64,000 nucleotides of DNA. Source: Apus apus (lineage: Eukaryota > Chordata > Aves > Apodiformes > Apodidae). Shown here one piece after another: positions 1 through 11,946 of this stretch. The DNA is taken from the NCBI RefSeq assembly GCF_020740795.1, contig NC_067312.1:64128905-64192904 (forward strand), given 5' to 3'. The notes beneath the pieces were generated by a model, which worked only from the letters and a program-made list of their open reading frames with translations, was not told where the DNA came from and searched no databases. The position numbers were made by a program, and so were the translations under genes. How positions within the stretch are numbered: the first letter of the stretch is position 1; each line of letters starts with the position of its first letter.

Positions 1-52
1 TCATGTTGGTATTCTGACTTTCATTTTTCATAATTTTGATGTTTTCTTTTTA

Positions 53-400
53 TTAATGAAGAGCAGCAAGGAACTTTTGAGTGGGATAAAAGATGATGTT
101 GGAATCCAGCCCTCTGTAAACATGCTTGTGCCCTGCAACCCCCTGCAAGCCCTCCTTCTGGCAGGGAAGGAGGAACAATCTTTGTCTATCTTGCAACACA
201 GCCTTTTCCAGGCCTTGCACCTCCCACTTCAGATTCTCATTCTCTGCATGTTTGTCTTCTTCCTTGGCTGAGGAACATACACATCTCCTCATCCGTTAGC
301 TTGTGAGCCAACTGAATGCAGTTCCTGCAAGTCCTGGCCTTGTGCCCAATCTGTTGACCTGCACTGCTTAGTAACCATTAAGAATTACCTATCACCTTTG
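53..400 (-). other. Coding-like stretch of unknown origin, possibly a decayed retroelement
   Basis: The minus strand has a 79-codon open frame rich in Glu and Lys with a coiled-coil-like segment (NENLKWEVQGLEKAVLQD). A second minus-strand frame just upstream also looks coding (CRNCIQLAHKLTDEE), suggesting one old reading frame broken by an indel. It matches neither IDUA nor any family I can name. It lies in IDUA intron 2. Confidence 0.2.
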
Positions 401-780
401 TCGAGAGGGGGAGATGTAAGATCATTTGTCATTTGCATTTATCCAAACAGCTAAGGTAACAGAGAGGGGACCTGGTCATTAATATAACTCATGAACAATG
501 AGCAGAAAGTCAGTCTTTGTCCTGCTGATTTGCCTACATTTTACAGTCTTCACTTTACACAGAAGCAACAGAGATCTTGTGATCTCAATGTGCTGACGTG
601 TAGGAACAGAACTCTGACCTCCAGCACTCCCATCCTGTTCTCTGAGCAGAACAGTGCTTCAGTGCTTATTTCAGACTGCAAAATGCACAAATCTCAGGCA
701 AGACTGCAGTTCTATTCTTCCACCTTGAATATATAAAATTAAAAGCTAATGCTATATAAAGATGTATAAACCAGATCAAA
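400..780 (+). mobile_element. Possible LTR edge (polypurine tract then TGTAAG)
   Basis: At 403-413 the purine run gagagggggaga is followed directly by TGTAAGATC. This is the layout at the junction of a retroviral polypurine tract and a 3' LTR starting TG. TATA-like words (tatataaa) follow at about 728-770. No matching LTR end, target-site duplication or identifiable internal region was found, so this is a weak call. Confidence 0.2.
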
Positions 781-2779
781 TCTCAGATGAGAAGCAGCTT
801 CAAAGGTCAGAAGTGTGCTAGCTTGAACTCAGCATAATTTTTGGATCAGTGTTAGTTAATTAATAATCTTACCCATTATTTAAACTCAAATCCTCAGTGA
901 TTGCTGCATATACATCCAAGTTTTCAGAGCACTACAAGTGACAACACACTACCAAGCAGCAAGCTCAAGATTTCATAACTACCCATTCTTCCCTTTAGGA
1001 ATATTTAGCTAATAATTACCCTTTATGCAAATAGAGCAATGCCTGGCTGAAGACTTTCATTCATTCCAACGTGCAAAAACAGAGCTGAACATTCCTGTCA
1101 AAAAGCTACCCAGGTAAGACATCTGCCTCCCCTCCCACACCCCTGAACTCAGGTTTATTTGCTCTTTGCCTGTTTTCAAAAGTACAAAACTGCCTTTTTT
1201 TCAGATATTTTGCACACTGGTGTTGCCTTTTCAGTTTGGTCATTATTCTGTCCTTCATAAATATTAATTATAAGATACTGGGCAAAGTTTTGTAAAACAC
1301 GTAGTTTGGAAATTGCTATGGAAATTGTTGTTTGCAGTTGGTACGAAATTTCTCTTTCCTGCAAACCCTGGTCTAACAGTTCAAGACCAGCTATTTGGCT
1401 AGTTTTAATTTGTGATTAAGAGAAGTAGCCTACATTAAGCTTATCTCATTCTCCAGGTATTAAATTATTATTAAAAATGAGCATTTTTTAAATTTATTAA
1501 ATATGAAAATGGGTTTCCAAAATATTGACCTTATTGGGTGCAGTAAATGTACCAGAGAAAGCAACAGGAAAAAACATGAGAATGGGACACAAACTTGTTT
1601 TTCTCTACAACAGCTTAACATGACTAAACAAAGTCTAGCAAAAACACATGGCAGAAAAAAAGAGCTTAGTTTAGCTTTGTGACTGATGACTAAGGTCTTG
1701 AAAAGCTGTCTTGAAAGATTTTAAAAAAACCAAAACAGACTTTCACTTTGGTTCAGCTACCTTTCCAAAATCAAGAAGACTGATTTTTAGGAATGTTCTT
1801 TGACCCTACACAAAATGTCATTTTAGTGGTTATGCCCTGAGACAGTCCAGAAGAATAACACTGCCTCGCCTTCCAGTGCATGCCAGCATTTTGACCAGTA
1901 CGTTCTGAAACCCCTGAACAAAACCAGTCCCGGGAGAACCAGTGAAACTACTTAATAATTTTCAAGGTCTGATCTTTCCTAAGGATGATCTGATGTGCCA
2001 GCCTTAACCAGAGCTGCTGGCTGACTGTGTGAGTTCTGTTGCACCATGCTCATCACCTCTGAGATTGTTACATGTCAGCAGCTGTCATCTTACTCACAGG
2101 AACACTGGACTGAGAATCCTTGGGAAAATACGAATTGAATCACAGCTGTTGGTGAAGGCAGGCATTTTAAAAAAAGCCTAATTTGCCTAGATCAATTTGT
2201 AGCTGGAAGTAGAAGCTGTGAATTGGAGTCATTAATTAGAAATACACAAATCTAAAAGATTGCCTGACTCTCAGACTAACTCCTTCATATAACATGTTAA
2301 TATCTGGAGGACTCAAACTACTGTTCTGGCTTTCCAAACATGTAGAGACAAATAAATTGTAATAGTTTTCTTCTTTCACTGTTGGATTAGTATAACATTG
2401 AAACTCAAAAGGAAAATGCTTTGAAACCACAGTGTTTTGTGCAGACAAAGTGAGCTTTTCACTAAGACCACAGAGCTTCACATTATTTTCCTAAAAGGCA
2501 CTGTGATGTTCCTTGCCTACAGCCTGAAAGATTGCTAGGTCAGTGTTTAAATAAATGAGTTTGGTTGCTGGCACCTTACTTAACTCTGCTTCCAAGAACA
2601 TCTAAGCCTGTCCAGCTTTAAAGCTGAAAACACAATCCTTTATGCAAGACAACAAGACACATTCATTTCACTTGTTTTGTCGCCCAATCCCTTCAAAAAC
2701 TCGTAGGTTATGACGGCATTTCTAAGTACTTCTGCATAGCAAAACCAGACTAATAAATCAAAGCAGAAGGTGCTGAAGC

Positions 2780-2870
2780 AGTATTACATTACATTACATC
2801 ATGTCATATATCATATTGTTACATTACGTAATAAAGTATTATATTACATTATCGTATTATATTACATGCT
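2780..2870. repeat. Imperfect TTACA/ATTACAT tandem repeat
   Basis: A run of degenerate attac/attat units with interspersed catat words, about 90 bp, in IDUA intron 2. It is AT-rich with few interruptions. Confidence 0.7.
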
Positions 2871-4671
2871 TTTCAGGGGATTTTATTTCAGACTAGTCAG
2901 ATCCCACAGACTAACTGTCCTCACCACATCTGCTCAAGTCTGTTCAAAGAACCAATTGTGCCACCATAACGGATCAGAGGGCACAGCAAAAGGGCTTCTG
3001 GGCACTTTTGATTTGAAAAAAGCCTTGTTTGCATGCATCACACACCTCTGTACATTGAATCTATGCACCATAGATGAGGCTGAGCAGAGAATTTTTTTTC
3101 AAAACCAGAACAGTAACATAGTCACAGCCACTAGAGACCAAGAGAGGTTTTCTTACAGGCAGAAAAGGTTGCCAAATAAGAATGATGAGTAACATGAACA
3201 GATTAACGCAACACTTTAAAGTGTTTTAATGTCTCTCATGTCTTTCTGTGATTTATGCAACAACAACAACAAAAATACAACAAGACTTCAGAAGATAAAA
3301 ATAAAACCTTCTCTACCCAAATTAATTTTTAGCAATTTCAACATAGAAAAAACTGTAAGAATCACTCGGTTTAAACTATATAAAGGCATCTATTCTAACT
3401 TACACTTGCAATCACTATTTCTGCAAAAGCAAGTGATTATAGTGTAGAGTTGTGATACACTATCAGACTTCCATCCCAAATACAGCATTTAAAAGATCTC
3501 TTTAGTAGAAAGAGGCAGGCTCACCTTGCCTACTCCCTCTTAGGCTTTCTAGACATAAAGCTTCAGATTTTCTGGTGGTCAATCAGGATGGGGAGACAAA
3601 TGGATGCATCAGAAAAAAAGTTATTTTGGGTTGTGCTGTTTCACAAAGAACAACTCATCCAGCCAGAATGGTTGTATGTGTACTAGCAGAAACTGCTTGT
3701 CATGGAATTTGAAAAGATAAATCTCCCCTGCAGAGAGATTTTGTCAGGTCAATGGCATGGTGAAAAGACAGGAAGAAAGGCGGGACTAAGGCCGGTTGGA
3801 AAGTTGGCAGTTTGTTGGGCATGAGCAGTTCTTTGCTTCATTTCTCTATTTCATAAGATAAACTGAGTCACTGCATTTAATGTGAAAGAATGCGTGGTTC
3901 AGAGAGCTCCTCTGCACAAGCAGACAAAAAGAAAATAAAGATATTTGCTTTTGCTCATATGGTCAAGGGCAACTTGAAAAAACTTAACTGTGAAGATTCC
4001 AAACATCAAAATACAATTAAAAATAACCAAGGTTACTTTTTGCCGTAATTATACAGCTTAAACATATGTATATGAATGTGCATGCAGTTAACTTTCACTC
4101 ATATTAAATAGCTGAGAAGGCAATGCATAGATACTTTCTATGCTATGTGCTGCTTCATCTGCTAAGAACAGCTCTTTCAGCAAGTGATGGGAAACCTTCA
4201 CTTGAATAAAATGCAAACATATGTTCTGTGAAGCTCTGGGAGGTGAGGGGGTGCCTGAAACACAGGCTGTCCCTTTTCTTATAAACCACGTAGTAAGGGC
4301 TGAGCTAAAAATGGGCCAGTTCGACAGAACAGTAGAGGATCTATTTACTGACACCCCTAGGGCTTCTGAATATTGCTCAAGGATTAACACTTTTGGTATG
4401 GTAGTTGTATCTCACTGCCAGAAACAGAAGGCCAGGGTCTACTCACATGCACAGGAGCAGAGCAATCTGCTGTACACCCCCCTGTCTTTGGAGATGGCAA
4501 GAGCAGTGGAAGCTCCCAGCTCTCTGCTAGGCTGCACAAATGTATGCAGCCGTGGTGGAATCCCATTCTCTTCAGACGAAGCAACTAAGTTATTACTGTG
4601 CTCAGGCATCACAGCCTGAGGCCTACTGGGATATGCAGGCAGGTGAAAATGTTTTGCTGATATACAATGTC

Positions 4672-4806
4672 CCTTCAACTGAATCACCATCCCTGGAGTC
4701 CTTTAAAAGATGTTTAGATATAATGTTTAGGGACACGGTTTAGCAATGGACTTGGTAGCATCAGGTTAATGGTTGGACTTGGTGATCTTAACCATCAAAC
4801 CACTCT
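4672..4806 (+). mobile_element. CR1 LINE 3' fragment
   Basis: Contains the CR1 3' UTR words ccctggagtcctttaaaaga, tttagggacacggttta and ggttggacttggtgatctta in CR1 order. The terminal octamer repeats are missing or decayed, so this is an old truncated copy. Confidence 0.8.
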
Positions 4807-7800
4807 GTATTATTTAGTGTACCTTTACTATGTTCTAAAAGCAACAATTAAAGTCTAAACATCTTGTTTCAGAGCTAAGTGTTTATAGATAACATGTTCA
4901 TTTGACATGGATCTGAAAACTTCTCTAGCAGAAAAATGGTTGTTTACAGGAAGCAAACCTTTATTTTCAGGAGAAAAAAAAAAAAAAAAAAAAACAGAAG
5001 AAAATTACTTTCTGTCAGCATTTAGCAGTGTTTGAGCTTGAATGTATTTATTCCACCAGGTGAAAAGTTTTTTTGACTTGTGTCCAAAATGCATCAAAAC
5101 TGCTGAAAAGATACGTGCTTTGCCATACCAGCTTTTTGTTCTTGGCTTTTACAAAAAGCTGCCATCCTGTTTATCCAGTAAATTAGTACAGACTAGATAT
5201 ATTACTAAACTACCATTCATACACAAAATCTCTTAACAGATTTTCAAAGAAATTATATTCTAATAATCTTCTGTATTAAAAACTATTGCCATCCCTCAGG
5301 AAGCTGCACAGACAATGCATATGTGTGAATTTTAATGAGATTTTGTAAATACAATTTTACTTGCAAGTAAATTGTGTGAGTTTAGACAGAGGCAGACAGC
5401 AACTGTAAAATTAAATACATGAGGCTAGTGTACAGAAGCCAATGCAATCTTTTTTTATCTAGCCTATCAAAAGCACTTACTGGATATTCACCTGCCCACT
5501 AGCCTTTAACTATGTAGAACAAGGGCACTGTGTTTACTTTGTGGCTGTCTGCATTGATTTGGCTGTAGGAAGTGGATGGCATTCAAACAGGACTTGATGT
5601 CCCCATGCACAAGCCTCTTACTCTCCAAACTAACATAGGTAAGACAGGAAGTGTTGTTTTTTTGCATCATAAAAATTAGTGTCTTTATTGGAGTTGCTGG
5701 CATTCCCTATTTGGTAAACTTCAATCATATGCTTTTAAGTACTTCTCTTGGTGTTGCAACTTCTTTTATCTTTTCTCCCATCTTTGCATTCCATCAAAGA
5801 CTAGATCCAACCTATTTCCTGCCAAGCAGATCTTTCCTAGCATAACCATGCAGTACATGACAGTCTAAAGCATATTTGGCATAACTGATTAAAAATCAAA
5901 GAGCCATCAAATTTTATAAATAATTACACTGAATTGTAATTAGTTTTCCCTTATGATGAAAATAAATCTTACTTACAAACATAAAGAAACTTACACATTG
6001 GTAGCTAAAAATTATTTATAGCAATTGGGATGGATAGAAATCTACTGATTTTTTTAAAAAAATAAAAATTAGACTACTATGCAGGTCATCTTCAATTTGG
6101 ACAATCAGTCCACCCATCTCCAACAAGAATTTTGCTTCTGCCTTTCACAAAATAATTAATTATGCACCTCTAACACTTAAAACATCCTGTTTCAAGTTGT
6201 GGTTAAACTTTGCATGGCCTTATATATCATGCTGTGTCACTTAAAATCTGGGAGCTTGTTTAAGACTTCTGCAGTAGTTACAGATACTTATCTTCTATTG
6301 TTTTCAATTTGCTGGCGAAAGGTATTTGCCAAAATCATGAAAAAAAAAAAAATTCTAAGCAGGATAGACTGAAGACTTTTTAATATGACACTCTATATTT
6401 GGAGTGTTACAGATCAAAAACATACAGGCTGATGGGAATCTATTATTTTGTTTAGAATTTAAGCTTCCAGTTGGATTAAGCCCTTCGTTTTTTCTCAGTT
6501 TCAAATGCTAGACTTTAACTGGGTGTTATCAAACATTAACAAATCAAAATACTCTTCTTAAAAAAAAAAAAAAAAGTACCAAATTTACACAGAGAATGAC
6601 CCCTTTTGTCACTGGAGTCTAAATTTACCATTAACTGCTAAAATTATTAAAATACACCAGTAGAATACTGCACCAGTGAGTGTACTTCAAGTTTTAGGAA
6701 ACTGATGGATATGGTTTCTGTCTCTAGATACTGAAAGACAGGAAAACAGCTTTAACTTGTAAGTGATGACAAGCTTTGACATTATATTGCAATGTTACAC
6801 CTGTCACCAAAAAGCTTTGTGGCAGAGATCCTGGCTGTTTATGACACCGGGAGAGGCTGGGCTGGAGAAGTTCCCCTCCTGGACATTCTGCATACCATGA
6901 CAGTAGCCCATACTCTCTTCTTGTAGGTCAATATGAGGCATTCATTATCTCCCAGTTTGTATATATGGGTCTTCTTTCTTTCTACTGCAAACCAGAAGAC
7001 AAGATTTGCCACTTGGCATACTCTGTTTGGCGTTTTCCACCTTCCTGCTCCTATTGTTGTTTTTAAACTGTTGTAAGCTAGAACACTTGCGTATCATACT
7101 GTTTTGCTTCTCAGTCACGTCCCAACCTACCGCCAAATTACTTATTAATGCACTAAGCTACCTTCAACTTAATTTGACAATTGAGCAAAAATACAGGGAT
7201 TGAGTCTGGTGAAAACAGTTGTGTTCATAGAGGCGAGAGACACAAAAATCACCTCTATCTGGAGAATACAAACGCTTCCAGGCTTTATGTATCAGAAAAC
7301 TGATGTGCAGGGGAACCATAGGAAACACCACCGTGTTTGCTCTGCTGCCCACAGAATTAATTACTTGTTTCATCTTATTCCCTGGACAGCAAAACTAGAG
7401 TAGCTGTGGGTTTAAAGCTGAAAAAACTAACACATAGCACTCTTCTCAAATGGTAACACATTCAATCATGGTGCATGTTGCCTATTTGTGAGGAGATGCT
7501 TATTTATTAATGGAAGCTGCACACCAAAACAATCTGCAATTCAAAAAGTTCATGTTATGTAGCAGCTTCTAAGAGTCCATTAACAACAGAACCTGCTTTA
7601 CAGGTTCCACTAGTAAAATTTTTCTCCTCTTCATTGAGAACAGCTGTAGTCACAGATCACTATACCACATGTGAGTTCCGCATCAATAACTACAGATGCA
7701 CTATTAGAAAGACCATAGTCTACCTCTCTAGTGCATGTTTACTTCACACCACCAAGTGCTACCTCTGATTACAGATATGTATGATGGAGTATCTGGAAGA

Positions 7801-8116
7801 GCTGATGGAAAAATCTGTACAAAGAAATTACTAATTTAACTCAACTTTCTCTTAGTAAAGCAAATTGGATCAAATCAAATGTACTCTTAAATGCCAACAA
7901 CGAAGGGCTCAGTCTGCAGATTTATTTCTTAGATTTCTGTGTCACTAGAGCCCTGTGGTGGTGTTCTTGTTAGGGTGATGCTTCTTTAAAAGCACAATAA
8001 GATGACAAAGACGTAGCGTGAAGCATCTGTGCTAAAAAAAACACCTCATGAATTGCAACCTAACAGCTGCTTTCTTCACATCGCAGGAACACATACATGA
8101 AGTAAACACTGTGCCA

Positions 8117-8737
8117 ATGGAAAGACCACTTGATGCTACCACAATGGAAAACAGCACCTCTTCCTGTTTTGTCATGGAAAGAAAGACTCATGTCAAGATT
8201 AATAGGAAAGAAGTCATGCTAACTAAGCTAAGGAAGAGCTGCTCCTGCACCCCAAAGAAGCTGAAGAACTTTGTCATGGACTTCCTTCCTGTTTTACGAT
8301 GGCTTCCCAAGTACCAGTGCAAAGAGTACATCTGGGGGGATGTTATGTCTGGGTTAGTGATTGGGATCATTCTGGTACCCCAAGCAATCGCATACTCACT
8401 GCTGGCAGGTCTCAAGCCCATTTATAGTCTTTACACATCATTCTTTGCCAACATCATCTATTTCTTAATGGGTACATCCCGTCACGTGTCAGTTGGCATT
8501 TTCAGCTTGATAAGCTTAATGGTAGGTCAAGTTGTGGACCGAGAACTTCTCTTGGCTGGATTTGACTTGAATGATGATTTCCCACCAGCCACGGGTGATG
8601 GCTCTCTGCAGAATGACAGTCAGTTCAACACAACTGCCTTCAACCTTACAATCGCGGGGATGAATGCTGAGTGTGGGAAAGAATGCTACGCTATCGGCAT
8701 TGCTACAGCCTTGACATTTGTGGCTGGAGTGTATCAG
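8117..8737 (+). CDS. SLC26A1: SLC26A1 first coding exon
   Basis: Encodes residues 1-207. A pyrimidine-rich acceptor (cttcacatcgcag) ends at 8086, so the exon itself probably begins at 8087 with 30 nt of 5' UTR. The nearer upstream ATG at 8096 reads ATG AAG TAA and is out of frame. The exon ends in VYQ at a strong GTAAGT donor at 8738. Reading on into the intron meets TGA within five codons. Confidence 0.93.
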
Positions 8738-11593
8738 GTAAGTGATTGCTGACATCCACAGGCAAGGTATGAAGTTTCTAAAGATTCTTTGTATGACCAA
8801 AGCTTTGGTTTGACTCTCCATCAATGAGAGATTCAGCATCAGTTCACTTGTGGATTGCTTTCTCCAGAAAGCCTCCTAACAGTAGGCAGCTCTGAGGAAG
8901 CACGATGTATGCAGTTGTCTTCGCTACTCTAGCAAGCACAAGCAAAACAAAGAGTCCTCTGTGAGATTATTGTTTTGACACTTGTCTGCCTCTTGGCCTT
9001 GCTCCTTTAATAAAGCCAAGAATTCCATACAGATTTTACCATGAGGGAAATTCCCAGGTAGCTGTGTACTTCAACAATGAAGAAATAATTCCATGTCCCT
9101 AGATATTTTAATAAAAGGTGCAGACCTACTCACTTATTTCAACACAGGTTCAGAATATGCTTCTCAGTATTTTGCTATGGGTACTATATTCTACCAAACT
9201 GCTGTCCAAGGATAATTCAGAAACAGAAAGGACAAGAAGGGAAATAGACTGGCTAGCTAAGTTTTCACACAATGCCTGTGCTGGACTTTTTGAGACTTAC
9301 TAACATGCTGCCTGTTACAAGTATACTAAGAGAACATTGAATGAAACATGATGAACATACTTGCCTATTAATTGTATGTATATATAAATTGAGACTGAGT
9401 TAGCTATCTTCTTGTTTACTAAGAAATTTCAGGTCACATTTATGAACAAAATGCCCTTGTGAAGGTATATTTTACAAAGTCATCAAAGGAAGCAGCAGCA
9501 ACCAGTTAAGAACAGTACCCTGGAATCTGTGAAAGTTTGAGAGCTCTTCTACCACTTCTGACCTTAGTGATGACACAAAGGCTGTCCGTACTTAACTTTC
9601 CCTTCTATTCACAGGGCTAAAATTAAAAACTGCTCAACAGTGCCACTGAAGTAGGGATCTTAGCTGTTGTCATTCAAGTTCTGTTCAGAAAGCAATGGTC
9701 GTAAATTTAACTTTATTCACTATAAGGTCGCAAAAACCAAAGTTGGCTTCCGTATAACAGAAGCATTTTTAATGCACTGTTCTTTTGCATGGGAAATAAA
9801 ATTCAGACAAGCCACCTAGTGGAGGCACTTCAGACCAGTGCTGGTGTTAGAGTTTGACTGACTCTATCTCAAACTCCTCATTCGACTCTTAGGCTTGTAG
9901 TATTCCACAACAGTAAAAGGAACCACATGTTTTTAAAGGGACTAGAAACACCAAAGGATAATTTGTCTTCTAAGATTCAAATAGCCAAATGCTGTCTGCC
10001 TCCAGACAATTCTCTCCCATCTTATTTGCAGCACCACTTAAGACTCATCCTTATTTTTCTTTGTCTTCTCAGGTTCTAATGGGAATCTTTCGTCTGGGTT
10101 TCGTATCAATGTACCTATCTGAGTCTGTACTAGATGGCTTTGCAACTGGTGCTTCCTTAACCATTTTAACAGCTCAAGTGAAGTATCTGATTGGAATAAA
10201 AATCCCACGTAGCCAAGGGCATGGGATGCTTGTTATTACCTGGATTAACATTTTCCGGAACATTTCTCAGGCTAATCTATGTGATGTCATCACAAGTGCC
10301 ATTTGTATTGTGGTGCTGGTCACTGCTAAGGAACTGGGAGATCGGTATAAGCATAAGCTGAAATTTCCTCTTCCCACAGAGCTGGTAGTTATTGTTGTGG
10401 CAACACTGGTGTCACACTATGGGAAGTTAAATGAAGTGTATGCCTCCAGTGTTTCTGGAGCTATTCCAACAGGATTTATTCCCCCCAAGGTACCACATTT
10501 CAACTTAATGCTCCGAGTGGCTGTAGATGCTTTACCTCTTGCCATAGTAAGCTTTGTCTTCACTGTATCCCTTTCTGAAATGTGTGCAAAGAAATATGCT
10601 TACACAATCCGAGCCAATCAGGAAATGTTTGCTGTGGGCTTCTGCAACATCATTCCTTCTTTCTTCCACTCTTTTGCAACCAGTGCAGCTCTGGCAAAAA
10701 CACTTGTCAAAACATCTACAGGCTGCCAGACTCAAGTGTCTGGAGTAATTAGTGCAATGGTAGTTTTGCTGGTGCTGCTCTTCTTGGCACCTCTCTTCTA
10801 CTCCTTGCAGAAGTGTGTCCTGGCTTGTATAATCATTGTCAGCCTTCGAGGAGCCCTGAGGAAGTTCCGAGATGTGCCAGCACGGTACCATGTGAATAAG
10901 GTGGACACACTTGTTTGGGTCATTACCATGTTCGCCTCTGCCTTGATCAGCACAGAAGTAGGGCTGTTGGTTGGCATTGTTTTCTCCATGTTATGCATCA
11001 TTGTTCGGACACAGCGGCCACGGACAGCCCTGCTTGGTCAGATCCAAGACACCAGTTTTTATGAGGATGACTCAGAATATGAAAATCTCTCTTCTATTCC
11101 AAAGGTCAAAATATTCCGTTTTGAGGCACCACTTTACTATGCAAATAGAAACTATTTCCTCAAGTCTCTATACAGATTGACTAACTTAGATCCTAACCTC
11201 GAAGTTGCTAGAAGGAAGAAATACAAGAAAAAGGGAAAGCAGCATATGAAAAAGGAAGATCACACAATTGCTAATGGACTGGGCATTGGAGAAACCACTC
11301 TGCAACTAGTTCCTAAACAAATTGATTTCCAAGCCCTTGTTGTAGATTGCTCGTCCATCTCATTTTTGGATACCACTGGAGTTAATACTCTAAAGGAAAT
11401 CCTGAAAGACTATAAAGACTTAAATATTTCTGTCCTCTTGGCTTGCTGCAATCCCTCAGTGATAGACTCTCTGAAAAGCGGAGGTTACTTTGGGAAAGAT
11501 TTTGGAAGTATGCAGGAAATGCTGTTCTACAGTATACACAATGCTGTGCAGTTTGCAAAAGACCAGAAGCTGCAAGCAGATTGTCCAGTTTAA
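8117..11593 (+). CDS. SLC26A1: SLC26A1 (SAT-1) sulfate/oxalate anion exchanger, two coding exons
   Basis: Plasma-membrane anion exchanger of the SLC26/SulP family; known family members of this type exchange sulfate, oxalate and bicarbonate in kidney, liver and gut. The coding exons, 8117-8737 and 10073-11593, join in phase 0 to give 713 aa. The N-terminal SulP membrane domain begins at about residue 75 with [20 protein letters not shown], followed by a first extracellular loop with NDS, NTT and NLT glycosylation sequons. The C-terminal STAS domain includes LVVDCSS and [11 protein letters not shown] near residues 628-650. The match is to SLC26A1 rather than SLC26A2, because [26 protein letters not shown] and the FYED stretch follow SLC26A1. 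Location supports this: the gene lies antisense inside IDUA intron 2, as in human. The start is the first in-frame ATG after a splice acceptor at 8086/8087. Non-coding 5' exons were not identified. No frameshift or internal stop is present. Confidence 0.95.
8738..10072 (+). other. SLC26A1 intron between coding exons
   Basis: 1335 bp, GT/AG, AT-rich. No repeat or other coding signal was recognised. Confidence 0.9.
10073..11593 (+). CDS. SLC26A1: SLC26A1 last coding exon with most of the transport domain and STAS domain
   Basis: Encodes residues 208-713. The acceptor tttgtcttctcag ends at 10072, and the exon opens with [12 protein letters not shown], which continues the membrane domain. [20 protein letters not shown] marks a conserved SulP membrane segment, and [17 protein letters not shown] introduces the cytoplasmic STAS region. 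The basic [13 protein letters not shown] stretch lies in the variable insert of STAS. The stop is TAA at 11591-11593. Open reading frame continues 28 codons upstream into the intron, so the exon edge rests on the acceptor and on homology, not on the ORF. Confidence 0.94.
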   Translation, partial: VLMGIFRLGFVSMYLSESVLDGFATGASLTILTAQVKYLIGIKIPRSQGHGMLVITWINIFRNISQANLCDVITSAICIVVLVTAKELGDRYKHKLKFPLPTELVVIVVATLVSHYGKLNEVYASSVSGAIPTGFIPPKVPHFNLMLRVAVDALPLAIVSFVFTVSLSEMCAKKYAYTIRANQEMFAVGFCNIIPSFFHSFATSAALAKTLVKTSTGCQTQVSGVISAMVVLLVLLFLAPLFYSLQKCVLACIIIVSLRGALRKFRDVPARYHVNKVDTLVWVITMFASALISTEVGLLVGIVFSMLCIIVRTQRPRTALLGQIQDTSFYEDDSEYENLSSIPKVKIFRFEAPLYYANRNYFLKSLYRLTNLDPNLEVARRKKYKKKGKQHMKKEDHTIANGLGIGETTLQLVPKQIDFQALVVDCSSISFLDTTGVNTLKEILKDYKDLNISVLLACCNPSVIDSLKSGGYFGKDFGSMQEMLFYSIHNAVQFAKDQKLQADCPV

Positions 11594-11946
11594 TCCTGTC
11601 TTTTCCTTGACAGTTCACTACAAAAGTGACAGAGAAAGAGGGGCAGTTTGCAATAATTAAATTATCAGACATACCATTGGCCTTTCTCCCATGAAGAGAT
11701 CTGCTGTTTGTCAGATGCCACACAGAACAGCCACTGGGAATGCAGTCCAGGACCAGGATGGAACATGTTGGATTACTACCTGCACTTTTATTTCAAAATG
11801 CAGGTGATGTGCAATAGGCAGCTTGGGATTAACTTCCCCCTCTGCCATGATCATGTGTGACCCAACATATACATCATAGAAGGTCTGCTGAATACCAGCT
11901 GACTCTCCTAGTGGTTTAATGGCTGGTTGGTGCTAAGAGGAATAAA
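11594..11946 (+). other. SLC26A1: Likely SLC26A1 3' UTR with candidate poly(A) signals
   Basis: An ATTAAA hexamer occurs at 11656-11661, only 62 nt after the stop, and a canonical AATAAA at 11941-11946. Which one is used cannot be told from sequence, and longer 3' ends are possible. Transcript ends here would fall inside IDUA intron 2 on the opposite strand. Confidence 0.4.

Larger units (their letters stand above)
1..8086. other. IDUA intron 2, left part, and SLC26A1 upstream region
   Basis: AT-rich non-coding sequence. I searched it for IDUA exon 3 and later exons on the minus strand (the YNFTHLD, LLRENQLLPG and WNFETWNEPD segments) and found none. The first exon and promoter of SLC26A1 should lie here or further left but could not be recognised. 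Contents are the possible retroelement traces near the left end, an ATTACAT repeat, one CR1 fragment near 4.7 kb and A-runs near 4975 and 6560. Confidence 0.7.

Noticed and set aside
10532-10891. 119-codon minus-strand ORF
   Set aside because: It is antisense to the conserved SLC26A1 coding exon, has no recognisable domain, and is a shadow of that exon.
8117-11593. Identity as SLC26A2 (diastrophic dysplasia sulfate transporter)
   Set aside because: SLC26A2 has a similar two-coding-exon layout, but key segments match SLC26A1 more closely and the gene sits inside IDUA, the known SLC26A1 location.
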